Source of the DNA: an uncultured Serinicoccus sp.
Lineage (GTDB): Bacteria > Actinomycetota > Actinomycetes > Actinomycetales > Dermatophilaceae
Assembly (NCBI RefSeq): GCF_947487915.1
Contig: NZ_CANKYH010000001.1
Coordinates: 186,001 to 250,000 of the forward strand
DNA: 64,000 nucleotides
Direction of reading: 5' to 3'
The position numbers were made by a program, and so were the translations under genes. This document shows positions 1 to 7,727 of this stretch, piece after piece; within the stretch, counting starts at the first letter, position 1; each line of letters opens with the position of its first letter. The notes under the pieces were generated by a model that saw nothing but the letters and a program-made list of their open reading frames with translations, ran no database searches and was not told the origin of the DNA.

Positions 1-1068
1 GTCGCACACCCACGCCACCCGTCGGGCGTCCTCGCCGAGGGAGGTGAGCAGCGACGGGAGCACGTCCCGGATCGTCCCGGCACCCATGCGGGTGATGAAG
101 GTGAGGCGTCCCGGGGTGCGCTCGGGGTCGATCCGGTCCATGAGGGCGAGCACGGTGTCGCGGTCGGCGGTCGGGCCGAGCTTGACCGCGACCGGATTCT
201 GGATCCGGGAGACGAAGTCGATGTGCGCGCCGTCCAGGTCACGGGTGCGCTCGCCCACCCACACGAGGTGGCTGGAGGTGTCGTAGAGCAGCCCGGTGCG
301 GTGGTCGCGGCGCACCATGGGTCGCTCGTAGTCGAGGACCAGCGCCTCGTGCGCGGAGTAGAACTCGACCCGGCGCATCTCCTCGGCGTCGGCGACGCCC
401 GAGGCCTCGAGGAAGCGGACCGCCCGGTCGATCTGCCCGGCCATGACCTCGTACCGCGCCTGCGCGGGCCCGGTGAGGAAGCCCTTGTTCCAGGCGTGCA
501 CGCTGCGCAGGTCGGCGAAGCCGCCGCTGGTGAACCCGCGCACGAGGTTGAGGGTGGCCGAGCTCGCGTGGTAGCAGCGCAGCAGCCGCTCGGGGTCGGG
601 GCGCCGCGCCTGCGGCGTGAACTCGAAGCCGTTGACCATGTCCCCGCGGTAGGCCGGCAGGGTGACGCCGTCGCGCGTCTCGGTGTCCGAGCTGCGCGGC
701 TTGGCGAACTGCCCGGCCATCCGCCCGACCTTGACGATCGGCGTCCCCGCGCCGTAGGTGAGGACGACGGCCATCTGCAGGATCGTCTTGATGCGGTCCC
801 TGATGTTGGGCCCGGTCACGTCGGCCAGCGTCTCGGCGCAGTCGCCGCCCTGCAGCGTGAAGGCCCGCCCGGCGGCGACGTCGGCCATCCGCGAGCGCAG
901 CTGGTCGCACTCCCCGGCGAAGACGAGCGGCGGATAGGTCCCGAGCACGGACAGGGTCTGGGCGAGGGCCGCGGGGTCGTGCCAGGTCGGCTGCTGACGC
1001 GCGGGCAGGTCGGGCCAGTCGATGTCGGGGCCCCCGGAGGTGGCCAGGCCGGTCAGGTCGGTGCTCAC
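1..1068 (-). CDS. aroG: Class II 3-deoxy-7-phosphoheptulonate (DAHP) synthase, partial
   Basis: First enzyme of the shikimate pathway, condensing phosphoenolpyruvate and erythrose-4-phosphate in the cytoplasm. The visible 356 codons start at GTG 1068; the nearby ATG at 1076 stops after three codons. Class II signatures are clear: an N-terminal WPDLPARQQP segment, PPLVFAGE, LQGGDCAE (metal-binding Cys), KVGRMAGQFAKPRS, YRGDMVNGFE, and later GERTRDLDGAH and NPVAVKLGP. The family is about 450-470 residues, so roughly the last 100 residues lie beyond the window edge. It is a class II (plant/mycobacterial type) enzyme by motif, not AroFGH type I. The symbol varies between genomes (aroG, aroH, aroF). 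Confidence 0.95.
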   Translation of the reverse strand, partial: MSTDLTGLATSGGPDIDWPDLPARQQPTWHDPAALAQTLSVLGTYPPLVFAGECDQLRSRMADVAAGRAFTLQGGDCAETLADVTGPNIRDRIKTILQMAVVLTYGAGTPIVKVGRMAGQFAKPRSSDTETRDGVTLPAYRGDMVNGFEFTPQARRPDPERLLRCYHASSATLNLVRGFTSGGFADLRSVHAWNKGFLTGPAQARYEVMAGQIDRAVRFLEASGVADAEEMRRVEFYSAHEALVLDYERPMVRRDHRTGLLYDTSSHLVWVGERTRDLDGAHIDFVSRIQNPVAVKLGPTADRDTVLALMDRIDPERTPGRLTFITRMGAGTIRDVLPSLLTSLGEDARRVAWVCD

Positions 1069-1111
1069 CGCTCCATGGTAGGAGACGGCGGGTGGTGGTT
1101 CTGACGCCGCG

Positions 1112-2002
1112 TCATGCCTCGGGGGCGTCCTCGTGCTCGGTATGCCGCCGCGCCCGTCGCTCGGCGAGGCTCTCCTTCGCCTTCCCGGTGGCCCCGGCGA
1201 TGTCCTCACGGGCCTGGCCCAGGCCCTCCCGGGCCTTCTCGCCCGCGTGCTCCAGGCCCTCCCTGGCCCGTTCCGTGGCCTGCTCCAGGCCGACCCGGGC
1301 CTGCTCGACCCCGGACCGGGCGCGGGCGGCGAGCCGCTCCTTGACGCTGGCGGCGTACTCGTCGACGTAGACCTGGCCGGAGAGCCGCTGCAGCTCGGCC
1401 ATGACCTCGTCGGTGATCTGCCGCAGCACCGCGTGGTCCTCGCTGCGCCCGGCGTGCTCGGGCCAGGAGAGCGGGCGCCCGACGCGCACCCCCACCTGGA
1501 CCACGTTGGGGATCTTCTGCCCCGTCGGCTGCGCCTTGTCGGTGTCGATCATGGCGCACGGGATGATCGGGACGCCGGCCTCGAGCGCGAGCCTGGCCAT
1601 GCCGGTCTTGCCACGGTAGAGCCGGCCGTCGGGGCTGCGGGTGCCCTCGGGGTAGATGCCGAACAGCTCGCCGCGGCGCAGCACGTGCAGGCCCTGCTCC
1701 AACGCGGCCATGGACGCCGAGCCCCCGGAGCGGTCGATCGGGATCTGGCCGGTGGAGGTGAAGAACAGGCGGGTGAGCCAGCCCTTCACGCCGGTGCCGG
1801 TGAAGTACTCCATCTTGGCGGGGAAGGTGATCCGGCGGTCCACGAGGAGCGGGAGGAAGATCGAGTCGGAGAACGACAGGTGGTTGCTCGCCAGGATCGC
1901 CGCCCCCGTCTCGGGGAGGTGATGCCTGCCCTCGATCCAGGGTCGGAAGACAGCCTTCAACGGCGGGCCGACCACCAGGTGCTTGAGGATCCAGTAGATC
2001 AT
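1112..2002 (-). CDS. plsC: 1-acyl-sn-glycerol-3-phosphate acyltransferase (PlsC family) with 11-residue-repeat tail
   Basis: Transfers an acyl chain to lysophosphatidate or a related acceptor at the inner membrane face in phospholipid synthesis. Seen: the HX4D catalytic motif NHLSFSD (H41, D46), FTSTGQIPIDR, and the acceptor-binding YPEGTRSPDG (EGTR 119-122). The catalytic domain covers about residues 20-210. The last ~70 residues are charged, alanine-rich 11-residue repeats (228-282) such as LEQATERAREG and LEHAGEKAREG, which are not part of the enzyme fold and look like an amphipathic membrane-binding helix (inference). The start is ATG 2002, just after GGAGGACCCCG. The gene lies between DAHP synthase and a divergent small membrane protein gene. 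The exact acceptor substrate cannot be read from sequence. Confidence 0.92.
   Translation of the reverse strand: MIYWILKHLVVGPPLKAVFRPWIEGRHHLPETGAAILASNHLSFSDSIFLPLLVDRRITFPAKMEYFTGTGVKGWLTRLFFTSTGQIPIDRSGGSASMAALEQGLHVLRRGELFGIYPEGTRSPDGRLYRGKTGMARLALEAGVPIIPCAMIDTDKAQPTGQKIPNVVQVGVRVGRPLSWPEHAGRSEDHAVLRQITDEVMAELQRLSGQVYVDEYAASVKERLAARARSGVEQARVGLEQATERAREGLEHAGEKAREGLGQAREDIAGATGKAKESLAERRARRHTEHEDAPEA
1157..1321 (-). repeat. 33-bp / 11-residue tandem repeats in the PlsC tail
   Basis: Five consecutive 11-residue units lie at residues 228-282 of the acyltransferase. Units 2 and 3 (LEQATERAREG, LEHAGEKAREG) are nearly the same and the others are more diverged. At DNA level this is a 33-bp periodicity in the coding frame. 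The spacing of Leu/Ala and charged residues suits an amphipathic helix. Confidence 0.8.
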
Positions 2003-2122
2003 CGGGGTCCTCCTTCGGCCGTGTCGTCCGCCGCGCCGCGGGCGCCGGTCTGCGCGCTGACTCTACCCCCGGGAGGCCCGCGCCGTGTCGGACCGACCCG
2101 GGCACCGTGCGAGACTGGTGCG

Positions 2123-2605
2123 GTGAGCCACCGCAGCCCCGAGGACGGCCCCGCCGACCCTGACGTGGACCGGGTCTTCCGCGAGATCGTGGCGGGCCTG
2201 CGCGGTGAGGCCGACGCCCAGCACCGGGGGGCGGTCAACCCGCCCTGGCCCTCCGCCCCGGACCCCGAGCCGACGTCCGGGCGCCCCACTCACCTCGGCC
2301 CGCGGACCCCGGAGGGCATGGCGACCGACCACCGGTCCTACGAGCCACCGGAGATGGAGGACGACGAGCACTTCGTCCCCCCGCCGCCGGAGCCCCTGCC
2401 GGCCGGTGACCTGCACTTCTGGGGCATCGTCGTCGGTCTGGTCGTCGGCCCGCTGCTCGTGGTGCTCGCGGCGGTCGTGCCCCTGCTGCACCCCGTCTTC
2501 GCGGGCGTGGGGGCGCTCCTGGCCATCGGGGGGTTCGTCCTGCTGGTGCTGCGCCAGCCGCGGCGCCGGCCGCCCTTCGACGGGGACGACGGCGCCCGGG
2601 TCTGA
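2123..2605 (+). CDS. Small membrane protein, acidic/proline-rich N-terminus, function unknown
   Basis: A 160-residue protein starting at GTG 2123, divergent from plsC. Residues 1-98 are polar, with acidic and proline-rich stretches (PPEMEDDEHFVPPPPEP). They are followed by two hydrophobic segments (about 103-122 and 126-144) separated by a short HPVFAG turn, then a basic and acidic tail. This matches a conserved but uncharacterised actinobacterial membrane-protein layout. I do not recognise a function. The reading frame is open further upstream in the shadow of plsC, but the GTG gives a sensible N-terminus. Confidence 0.7.
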   Translation: MSHRSPEDGPADPDVDRVFREIVAGLRGEADAQHRGAVNPPWPSAPDPEPTSGRPTHLGPRTPEGMATDHRSYEPPEMEDDEHFVPPPPEPLPAGDLHFWGIVVGLVVGPLLVVLAAVVPLLHPVFAGVGALLAIGGFVLLVLRQPRRRPPFDGDDGARV

Positions 2606-2657
2606 GCCGCGCCGGACGCCGCAGCTCGCGCCCGACTGACCCGTGTCGGGGCCCTCC

Positions 2658-3344
2658 TCAGACCTCGAGATCCACCCAGACCGGCAGGTGGTCGCTGGCC
2701 TCACGCACCGGCATACCCTCCAGCAGGGCGGGGTCCCCGGGCTGGGCATCCCGGTGGCCCCGGGCGAACACCGCGTCGATGTGGCGGTGCGGCTGGTGGG
2801 CGGGGAACGTCGGCCGGTCGGCGCTGACCTCCTGCAGCCCGTCGGCCAGCATCCGCCACGCCGCCCCGTCGCGCTCCTCGTTGAGGTCGCCGCCCAGCAC
2901 GAGGGGGACGTCCTCGGAGCCGGCCCGCGACGCGGCGAGCTCGGCCAGGACCGTGCCGGTGTGCTGCTCCCGCTGCTCGGCCCGCAGGGACAGGTGGACG
3001 GACACGACGTCCAGCTGCGGCCCCTCCGGCAGCCGGACCCGGGTCGTGGTGTAGCTGCGCGGGTTCTCCCGCAGCCCGACGCGCAGCCGGCGGTCCACCG
3101 AGTCGGCCGCGGTCACCCGCAGGGACGTCATGAGGCCGGTGCCGCTGAGCAGCCTGGTGCGGCCGGACCAGAGCAGGTCGCAGCTGCGGGCGAAGGAGCT
3201 GATGGCGTACTCCGAGCCCGGGTGACGGGGCAGCTCCTGCAGCAGCAGGACGTCGGGGCGGATCGCGCGGACGACGGCGGCGGCCGCGTCCGCGCTGTCC
3301 TTGAGTCCGCGCAGGTTGTAGCTGGCGACACGCAGGGAGGGCAT
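2658..3344 (-). CDS. Endonuclease/exonuclease/phosphatase (EEP) family hydrolase
   Basis: A 228-residue metal-dependent phosphoesterase of the DNase I / exonuclease III fold. Motifs in order: VASYNLRGL near the N-terminus, LLLQELP (catalytic Glu), VVSVHLSL, LGGDLNEE (Asp/Asn pair) and ASDHLPVWVDLEV (terminal Asp-His). All main catalytic positions are present. The start at ATG 3344 has GGGGGAGGATGAGCTC upstream; 16 more in-frame codons upstream are possible but would overlap the ROK gene. It is the last gene after the two ROK kinases (44 bp gap). The substrate could be DNA, a phospholipid or another phosphodiester; no signal peptide is seen. Confidence 0.9.
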   Translation of the reverse strand: MPSLRVASYNLRGLKDSADAAAAVVRAIRPDVLLLQELPRHPGSEYAISSFARSCDLLWSGRTRLLSGTGLMTSLRVTAADSVDRRLRVGLRENPRSYTTTRVRLPEGPQLDVVSVHLSLRAEQREQHTGTVLAELAASRAGSEDVPLVLGGDLNEERDGAAWRMLADGLQEVSADRPTFPAHQPHRHIDAVFARGHRDAQPGDPALLEGMPVREASDHLPVWVDLEV

Positions 3345-3388
3345 GAGCTCATCCTCCCCCACCCCACCGGAGGACCCGGTATGCGGGG

Positions 3389-4417
3389 TCACCGGTCCCC
3401 CGCCCGGCGCGGGAAGGACGCCCGGTCGCGGCGGCGGGCCAGGTCGGCCGCCCCGACGACACCGGCCCGCTGCCCCAGCCGTGCCGCCAGGACGGGTGGG
3501 ACCGGCCGGTGGCCGCGGCCGACGAGGCTGCCGGCGAGGGTCTCGCGCGCCGGGTCGAGCAGGAGGTCACCGGCCCCGCTGACGCCACCCCCGACGACGA
3601 CGGTGCCCGGGTCGAGGGAGCCCACGACACCGGCCAGACCCGTCCCCAGCCACCGCCCGACCTCGGCCAGGATCGTCCGGCTCGTGGGGTCCCCGTCGCG
3701 CGCGGCCCGCCAGACGTGCTCCCCGGTGATCCCGGACGGTCCCCCACCCGGACAGGCGTCCCGCAGCCCCGCGGCGGCCGGACCTCCGACCCGCAGCGCC
3801 TCCTGGGCCAGCCGGGCGAGCGCCCGGCCCGAGGCGTACTGCTCCCAGCACCCCTGGTTGCCGCACTCGCACGGCAGCCCCCCGGGGACCAGCTGCTGGT
3901 GCCCGAACTCCCCGGCCAGCCCGTGGCGCCCGCGCTGCAGCCGGCCGTGGGTGAGGATGGCACCGCCGATGCCGGTCCCCAGGGTCAGCACGACCAGGTG
4001 GCTCTCCCCCTGACCGGCCCCGAACCGGTGCTCGGCCCAGGCCGCGGCGTGCGCGTCGTTGTCGAGCACCACCGGGCGCCCGAGCCGTGCTGCCAGGGTG
4101 TCCCGCAGCGGCTCGTCCCGCCAGGACAGGTGCGGCGCGAAGACCACGCGGCCCCGGTCGGCGTCCACGAAGCCGGCCGCCCCCACCCCGACCGGCACGC
4201 GGGCGCGGACCCCGGGCGGCACCTGCTGCAGGAGCTCCTGCACCACCTCGACGACGAGGCCCTCCACGACGGCGACCGCGGCCGTGCGCGCGGGGGTCCG
4301 GCGGTAGGCCTCGGACGTCACCCGGCCCTGCGCGTCGACCAGGCCTGCCTTGACGTGGGTCCCCCCGACGTCGACACCGACGGCCGGGAGCGCGGGGGCC
4401 TCGGCCGGGTCGCTCAC
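3389..4417 (-). CDS. ROK family sugar kinase (second copy)
   Basis: A 342-residue cytoplasmic sugar kinase-like protein. The N-terminal phosphate loop VGVDVGGTHVKAG, the LTLGTGIGGAI segment, the catalytic LDNDAHAAAW and the zinc-binding CECGNQGCWEQYASG are all present, so an active kinase is expected. It starts with GTG at 4417, overlapping by 4 bp (GTGA) the stop of the similar upstream kinase, so translation is probably coupled. The two proteins share order and motifs closely and look like a tandem duplication. Substrates for the family are glucose, fructose, N-acetylglucosamine or N-acetylmannosamine; the sequence does not decide which. Confidence 0.9.
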   Translation of the reverse strand: MSDPAEAPALPAVGVDVGGTHVKAGLVDAQGRVTSEAYRRTPARTAAVAVVEGLVVEVVQELLQQVPPGVRARVPVGVGAAGFVDADRGRVVFAPHLSWRDEPLRDTLAARLGRPVVLDNDAHAAAWAEHRFGAGQGESHLVVLTLGTGIGGAILTHGRLQRGRHGLAGEFGHQQLVPGGLPCECGNQGCWEQYASGRALARLAQEALRVGGPAAAGLRDACPGGGPSGITGEHVWRAARDGDPTSRTILAEVGRWLGTGLAGVVGSLDPGTVVVGGGVSGAGDLLLDPARETLAGSLVGRGHRPVPPVLAARLGQRAGVVGAADLARRRDRASFPRRAGDR

Positions 4418-5370
4418 ACCCGGCGCGAGGCGAGGTCTGCCGCCCCGATCATCCCTGCCTCGTTGCCGAGCTCGGCCAGCACCACCGGGGTGATGTCGCG
4501 ATGTCCCCGTCCGGTGAGGTGGCGGGCGAAGGCGCGCCGGGCCGGCTGCAGGAGGAGGTCGCCGGCCGCCGAGACCCCACCGCCGATGACGAGCAGCCCG
4601 GGGTCGAGGATGGCGGCGAGGGACGCCAGGCCCTCCCCGGCCCAGCGACCGACGTCCTCGAGGAGCTCCTGGGCCGCCGGGTCCCCGCCCTGGGCCACCT
4701 GGGTCACCATGACCCCGGTGAGGGCGGCCGGGTCACCCCCGCAGGCGTCCGACAACGCGCCGGCGTGCGGGCTGCCGCCGGCCACCAGGTCGCGCGCCTC
4801 CCGCACCAGGGCGCTGCCGGAGGCATACACCTCCCAGCAGCCCTTGTTGCCGCACCCGCACCGGTGGCCGTCCGGGACCATCCGCATGTGGCCCACCTCG
4901 GCCGCCATCCCGTGCGTGCCCCTGACGAGCTCACCGTCCACGACGATGCCCCCGCCGACGCCGGTACCCAGGGTGATGAGCACCATCTCCTCGGCGTCGC
5001 GGGCGGCGCCGAAGCGGAACTCTCCCCAGGCGGCCGCGTTGGCGTCGTTCTCCAGCACGACCGGCAGGCCGGTGGCCTGCTCCAGCCGCTCCCGCAGCGG
5101 CTCGTCGCGCCAGGCGAGGTTGGGGGCGAAGACGACGAGGTCACCGGAGCGGTCGATGAAGCCGGCGCACGCCACCCCGACCGCCTCGATCGGGCGGTCC
5201 GGGCCCAGCTGCTCCGCCAGCTCGCGCAGCAGGTCGGCGACGGCGGTCACGATGTCGTCCGGCGCCTGCGCCGGGGTCTCGCGCAGCGCCTGCTCCAGGA
5301 TGGTGCCGTCCTGGACCGCGCTGGCCGCGATCTTGGTGCCTCCGATGTCCACGCCGACGCAGGTCCTCAC
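4414..5370 (-). CDS. ROK family glucokinase
   Basis: A 318-residue ATP-dependent sugar kinase. Seen: VGVDIGGTKIAAS (phosphate-1 loop), VVLENDANAAAWGEFRFGAAR (catalytic Asp), LITLGTGVGGGIV, and the HRCGCGNKGCWEVYASG zinc site. Size and motif order match actinobacterial ROK glucokinases, which phosphorylate cytoplasmic glucose. The start is GTG 5370. It is the first gene of a minus-strand unit ROK-ROK-EEP and is divergent from the acyl-CoA ligase, with 73 bp between starts. Glucose is the most likely substrate, by family. Confidence 0.9.
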   Translation of the reverse strand: MRTCVGVDIGGTKIAASAVQDGTILEQALRETPAQAPDDIVTAVADLLRELAEQLGPDRPIEAVGVACAGFIDRSGDLVVFAPNLAWRDEPLRERLEQATGLPVVLENDANAAAWGEFRFGAARDAEEMVLITLGTGVGGGIVVDGELVRGTHGMAAEVGHMRMVPDGHRCGCGNKGCWEVYASGSALVREARDLVAGGSPHAGALSDACGGDPAALTGVMVTQVAQGGDPAAQELLEDVGRWAGEGLASLAAILDPGLLVIGGGVSAAGDLLLQPARRAFARHLTGRGHRDITPVVLAELGNEAGMIGAADLASRRV

Positions 5371-5443
5371 CCGTTCACCTTATCGGGCGAGGGTAGGGTG
5401 AGCCCGCCCGAGTGAAGCCGATCCGTGAAGGGGAGCTGCTGTC

Positions 5444-7237
5444 GTGTCCGAGGTGTCCGTCCCTCCCCTGGCGACCGGGTCCGGGACCGGAAACCTCGTG
5501 GACTACCTGCTCGGGTGGGCGCACCGGGAGCCGTCCCGCGTCCTGGCCTCGACCCGGGACGGGGACACCTGGCACGACGTCACCGCGATCGAGCTGCAGC
5601 GGCGGGTCGACCGCCTGGCCAAGGGCTTCCTCGCCGCCGGCATCCGCCCGGGTGACCGGGTGGCGCTGATGAGCAGGACGCGCCTGGAGTGGACCGTGAC
5701 CGACCTGGCGCTGTGGAGCGCCGGAGCGGTGCCGGTGCCCGTCTACGAGACCAGCTCCGCCGACCAGGTGAGGTGGATCTGCCAGGACTCAGGAGCGGTC
5801 GCCATCATCGTCGAGGACGCCGCGATGCGAGCCGTCGTCACCCGCTGCCGCGACGACCTGCCAGAGCTGCGCGACGTGTGGCAGATCGAGTCGGGGTCGC
5901 TGGAGGAGCTGGCCGCAGCAGGGCTCGAGGTCGCGGACGCCGAGCTGGAGGCCCGCCGCACCAGCGTCGACCGCGGAGATCTCGCCACGATCATCTACAC
6001 CTCCGGGACGACCGGGGCGCCCCGGGGCTGCGAGCTGACCCACGGCAACTTCATCGCCCTGGCCGACAACGCCTGCGAACGGCTCAGCATCGTCGTCGAG
6101 GCCCCGGGCGCCGCGAACCTCCTCTTCCTCCCGCTGGCGCACGTCTTCGCCCGGTTCATCCAGGTGGTCTGCCTGCGGGCGGGCGTGCGCCTGGGGCACA
6201 GCCCGGACGCCCGCACCCTGCTGGAGGACCTGGCCGGCTTCGGCCCGACCTTCGTGCTGGCGGTGCCGCGGGTCTTCGAGAAGATCTACGCCGCCGCCGA
6301 GCAGCGGGCGCAGGCCTCGGGGCGGGCCGCTGTCTTCCGGTGGGCGGCCCGGGTCGCCGAGACCCACAGCCGGGCGGTGGACACCGGGTCGGTCGGACCC
6401 GGCCTGCGGCTGCAGCACGCCGTCGCCGACCGCCTGGTCCTGAGCCGCCTGCGCGCCTCGCTGGGCGGCCGGGTGCGCTATGCCATCTCCGGCGGGGCCG
6501 CGTTGGGGGCACGGCTCGGGCACGTCTTCCGGGGCGCGGGCATCGTCGTGCTCGAGGGGTACGGCCTGACCGAGACCACGGCACCCGCCACCGTCAACAC
6601 CCCCGACCAGCTGCGCATCGGGACCGTCGGGCGGCCCCTGCCCGGGGTCGCGGTGCGGGTCGACGACAGCGGCGAGATCCTCGTCCAGGGCGTGGGGGTG
6701 TTCCGCGGCTACCGCCACGACCCGGCGGGCACCGAGGCGGTCCTGCGGGAAGGGTGGCTGCGGACCGGGGACCTGGGCGAGCTGGACGCCGACGGGTTCC
6801 TGCGCATCACCGGCCGCAGCAAGGAGGTCATCGTCACCGCCGGTGGCAAGAACGTCGTCCCTGGCCCCTGGGAGGACCGGCTGCGGAGTCATCCGCTCGT
6901 CTCGCACTGCATGGTCGTCGGGGAGGCCCGGCCCTTCGTCGCGGCGCTGGTGACGCTGGACGCCGACCTGCTGCCCGACTGGCTGGAGCACCGGGGCCTC
7001 GGCGGGCTGCCGCCCGAGGAGGTCGTCGCGCATCCCCTCCTGCGGCAGGAGATCCAGGCCGCGGTGGACGGGGCCAACGCCACGGTCAGCCGCGCCGAGT
7101 CGATCCGCGCCTTCACCGTGCTGGCCGAGGACTTCACCGTCGAGGCCGGGACGCTCACCCCGTCGCTGAAGCTGCGCCGACACGTCGTGGCCGCGTCGCA
7201 CGCCGAGCAGATCGAGGCGATCTACCGCCCACGATGA
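5444..7237 (+). CDS. fadD: Long-chain acyl-CoA synthetase (AMP-dependent ligase)
   Basis: A 597-residue member of the ANL superfamily that activates fatty acids to acyl-CoA via an acyl-adenylate. Seen: the P-loop-like TIIYTSGTTGAPRGCELTH, LFLPLAHVFAR, YAISGGAALG, EGYGLTETTAPATVN (adenylate binding), LRTGDLGELDADGFLRITGRSKE (hinge Asp) and the C-terminal domain around ITAGGKNV, here VTAGGKNVVPG. The late catalytic Lys is probably in LTPSLKLRR. Layout and length fit the FadD15-like long-chain class. GTG 5444 follows a GGAGCTG element. The downstream gene is convergent. Fatty-acid chain length is not readable from sequence. Confidence 0.93.
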   Translation: MSEVSVPPLATGSGTGNLVDYLLGWAHREPSRVLASTRDGDTWHDVTAIELQRRVDRLAKGFLAAGIRPGDRVALMSRTRLEWTVTDLALWSAGAVPVPVYETSSADQVRWICQDSGAVAIIVEDAAMRAVVTRCRDDLPELRDVWQIESGSLEELAAAGLEVADAELEARRTSVDRGDLATIIYTSGTTGAPRGCELTHGNFIALADNACERLSIVVEAPGAANLLFLPLAHVFARFIQVVCLRAGVRLGHSPDARTLLEDLAGFGPTFVLAVPRVFEKIYAAAEQRAQASGRAAVFRWAARVAETHSRAVDTGSVGPGLRLQHAVADRLVLSRLRASLGGRVRYAISGGAALGARLGHVFRGAGIVVLEGYGLTETTAPATVNTPDQLRIGTVGRPLPGVAVRVDDSGEILVQGVGVFRGYRHDPAGTEAVLREGWLRTGDLGELDADGFLRITGRSKEVIVTAGGKNVVPGPWEDRLRSHPLVSHCMVVGEARPFVAALVTLDADLLPDWLEHRGLGGLPPEEVVAHPLLRQEIQAAVDGANATVSRAESIRAFTVLAEDFTVEAGTLTPSLKLRRHVVAASHAEQIEAIYRPR

Positions 7238-7263
7238 CGTCGGCCCGGACGACCGCCCCGACC

Positions 7264-7623
7264 TCAGCCCGCCGCCGCGCGCCGGGACGGGCTGAGGGCG
7301 GCCCGGGCGTCGCGCGCCTCGGCGGGCGTGACCAGCCCGGCCCGGACGAAGGCACCGACGGCGGCCAGCTCGTCCGTGTCCAGTCGTGCGGTCCCGTGCT
7401 GCTGGACCGGCTCGTCCCCGCCCGGTGGCTCCTGCGCCGCCGGGTCGGCACCGGGGGCCGACCCGGGGGCTGACGCAGGCGCCGGGTCGTCGAGCCAGAG
7501 ACGGCCGAGGACCGGCACGAAGCAGTCCCCGCAGTGGCGGCCGCGGACCGGGCACGTCTGGCAGTCGATGAGCGTGACCGCCTGGTCGTGCGGGGGCGGT
7601 GGTGTGGTCGGGTACGGGTTCAC
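7264..7623 (-). CDS. Conserved actinobacterial protein with CxxC-x6-CxxC cluster, unknown function
   Basis: I choose GTG 7623 because a near-perfect AAGGAGG lies 8 bases before it; the upstream ATG at 7641 begins inside that ribosome site. The 119-residue product has a Pro-rich start, then IDCQTCPVRGRHCGDC at about 20-35, a CxxC-x6-CxxC cluster that could bind zinc or an Fe-S centre, a Pro/Ala-rich linker, and a C-terminal helical segment LAAVGAFVRAGLVTPAEARDARA. This small Cys-cluster type is common in actinobacteria without a known role. It is convergent with fadD and divergent from the exonuclease gene at 7728. Confidence 0.75.
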   Translation of the reverse strand: MNPYPTTPPPPHDQAVTLIDCQTCPVRGRHCGDCFVPVLGRLWLDDPAPASAPGSAPGADPAAQEPPGGDEPVQQHGTARLDTDELAAVGAFVRAGLVTPAEARDARAALSPSRRAAAG

Positions 7624-7727
7624 AGGGTCCACCTCCTTCATGCCGACGACGCTAGGGGCGGGCACCGACATACCCCGTGGCGACGTCCTCCCCCGGTCTG
7701 TCGGTGGCCCCACCTAGCCTCGGCGGT

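Noticed and set aside
223-1104. Long plus-strand frame opposite DAHP synthase
   Set aside because: The minus strand carries a complete run of class II DAHP synthase motifs; the plus frame is low-complexity.
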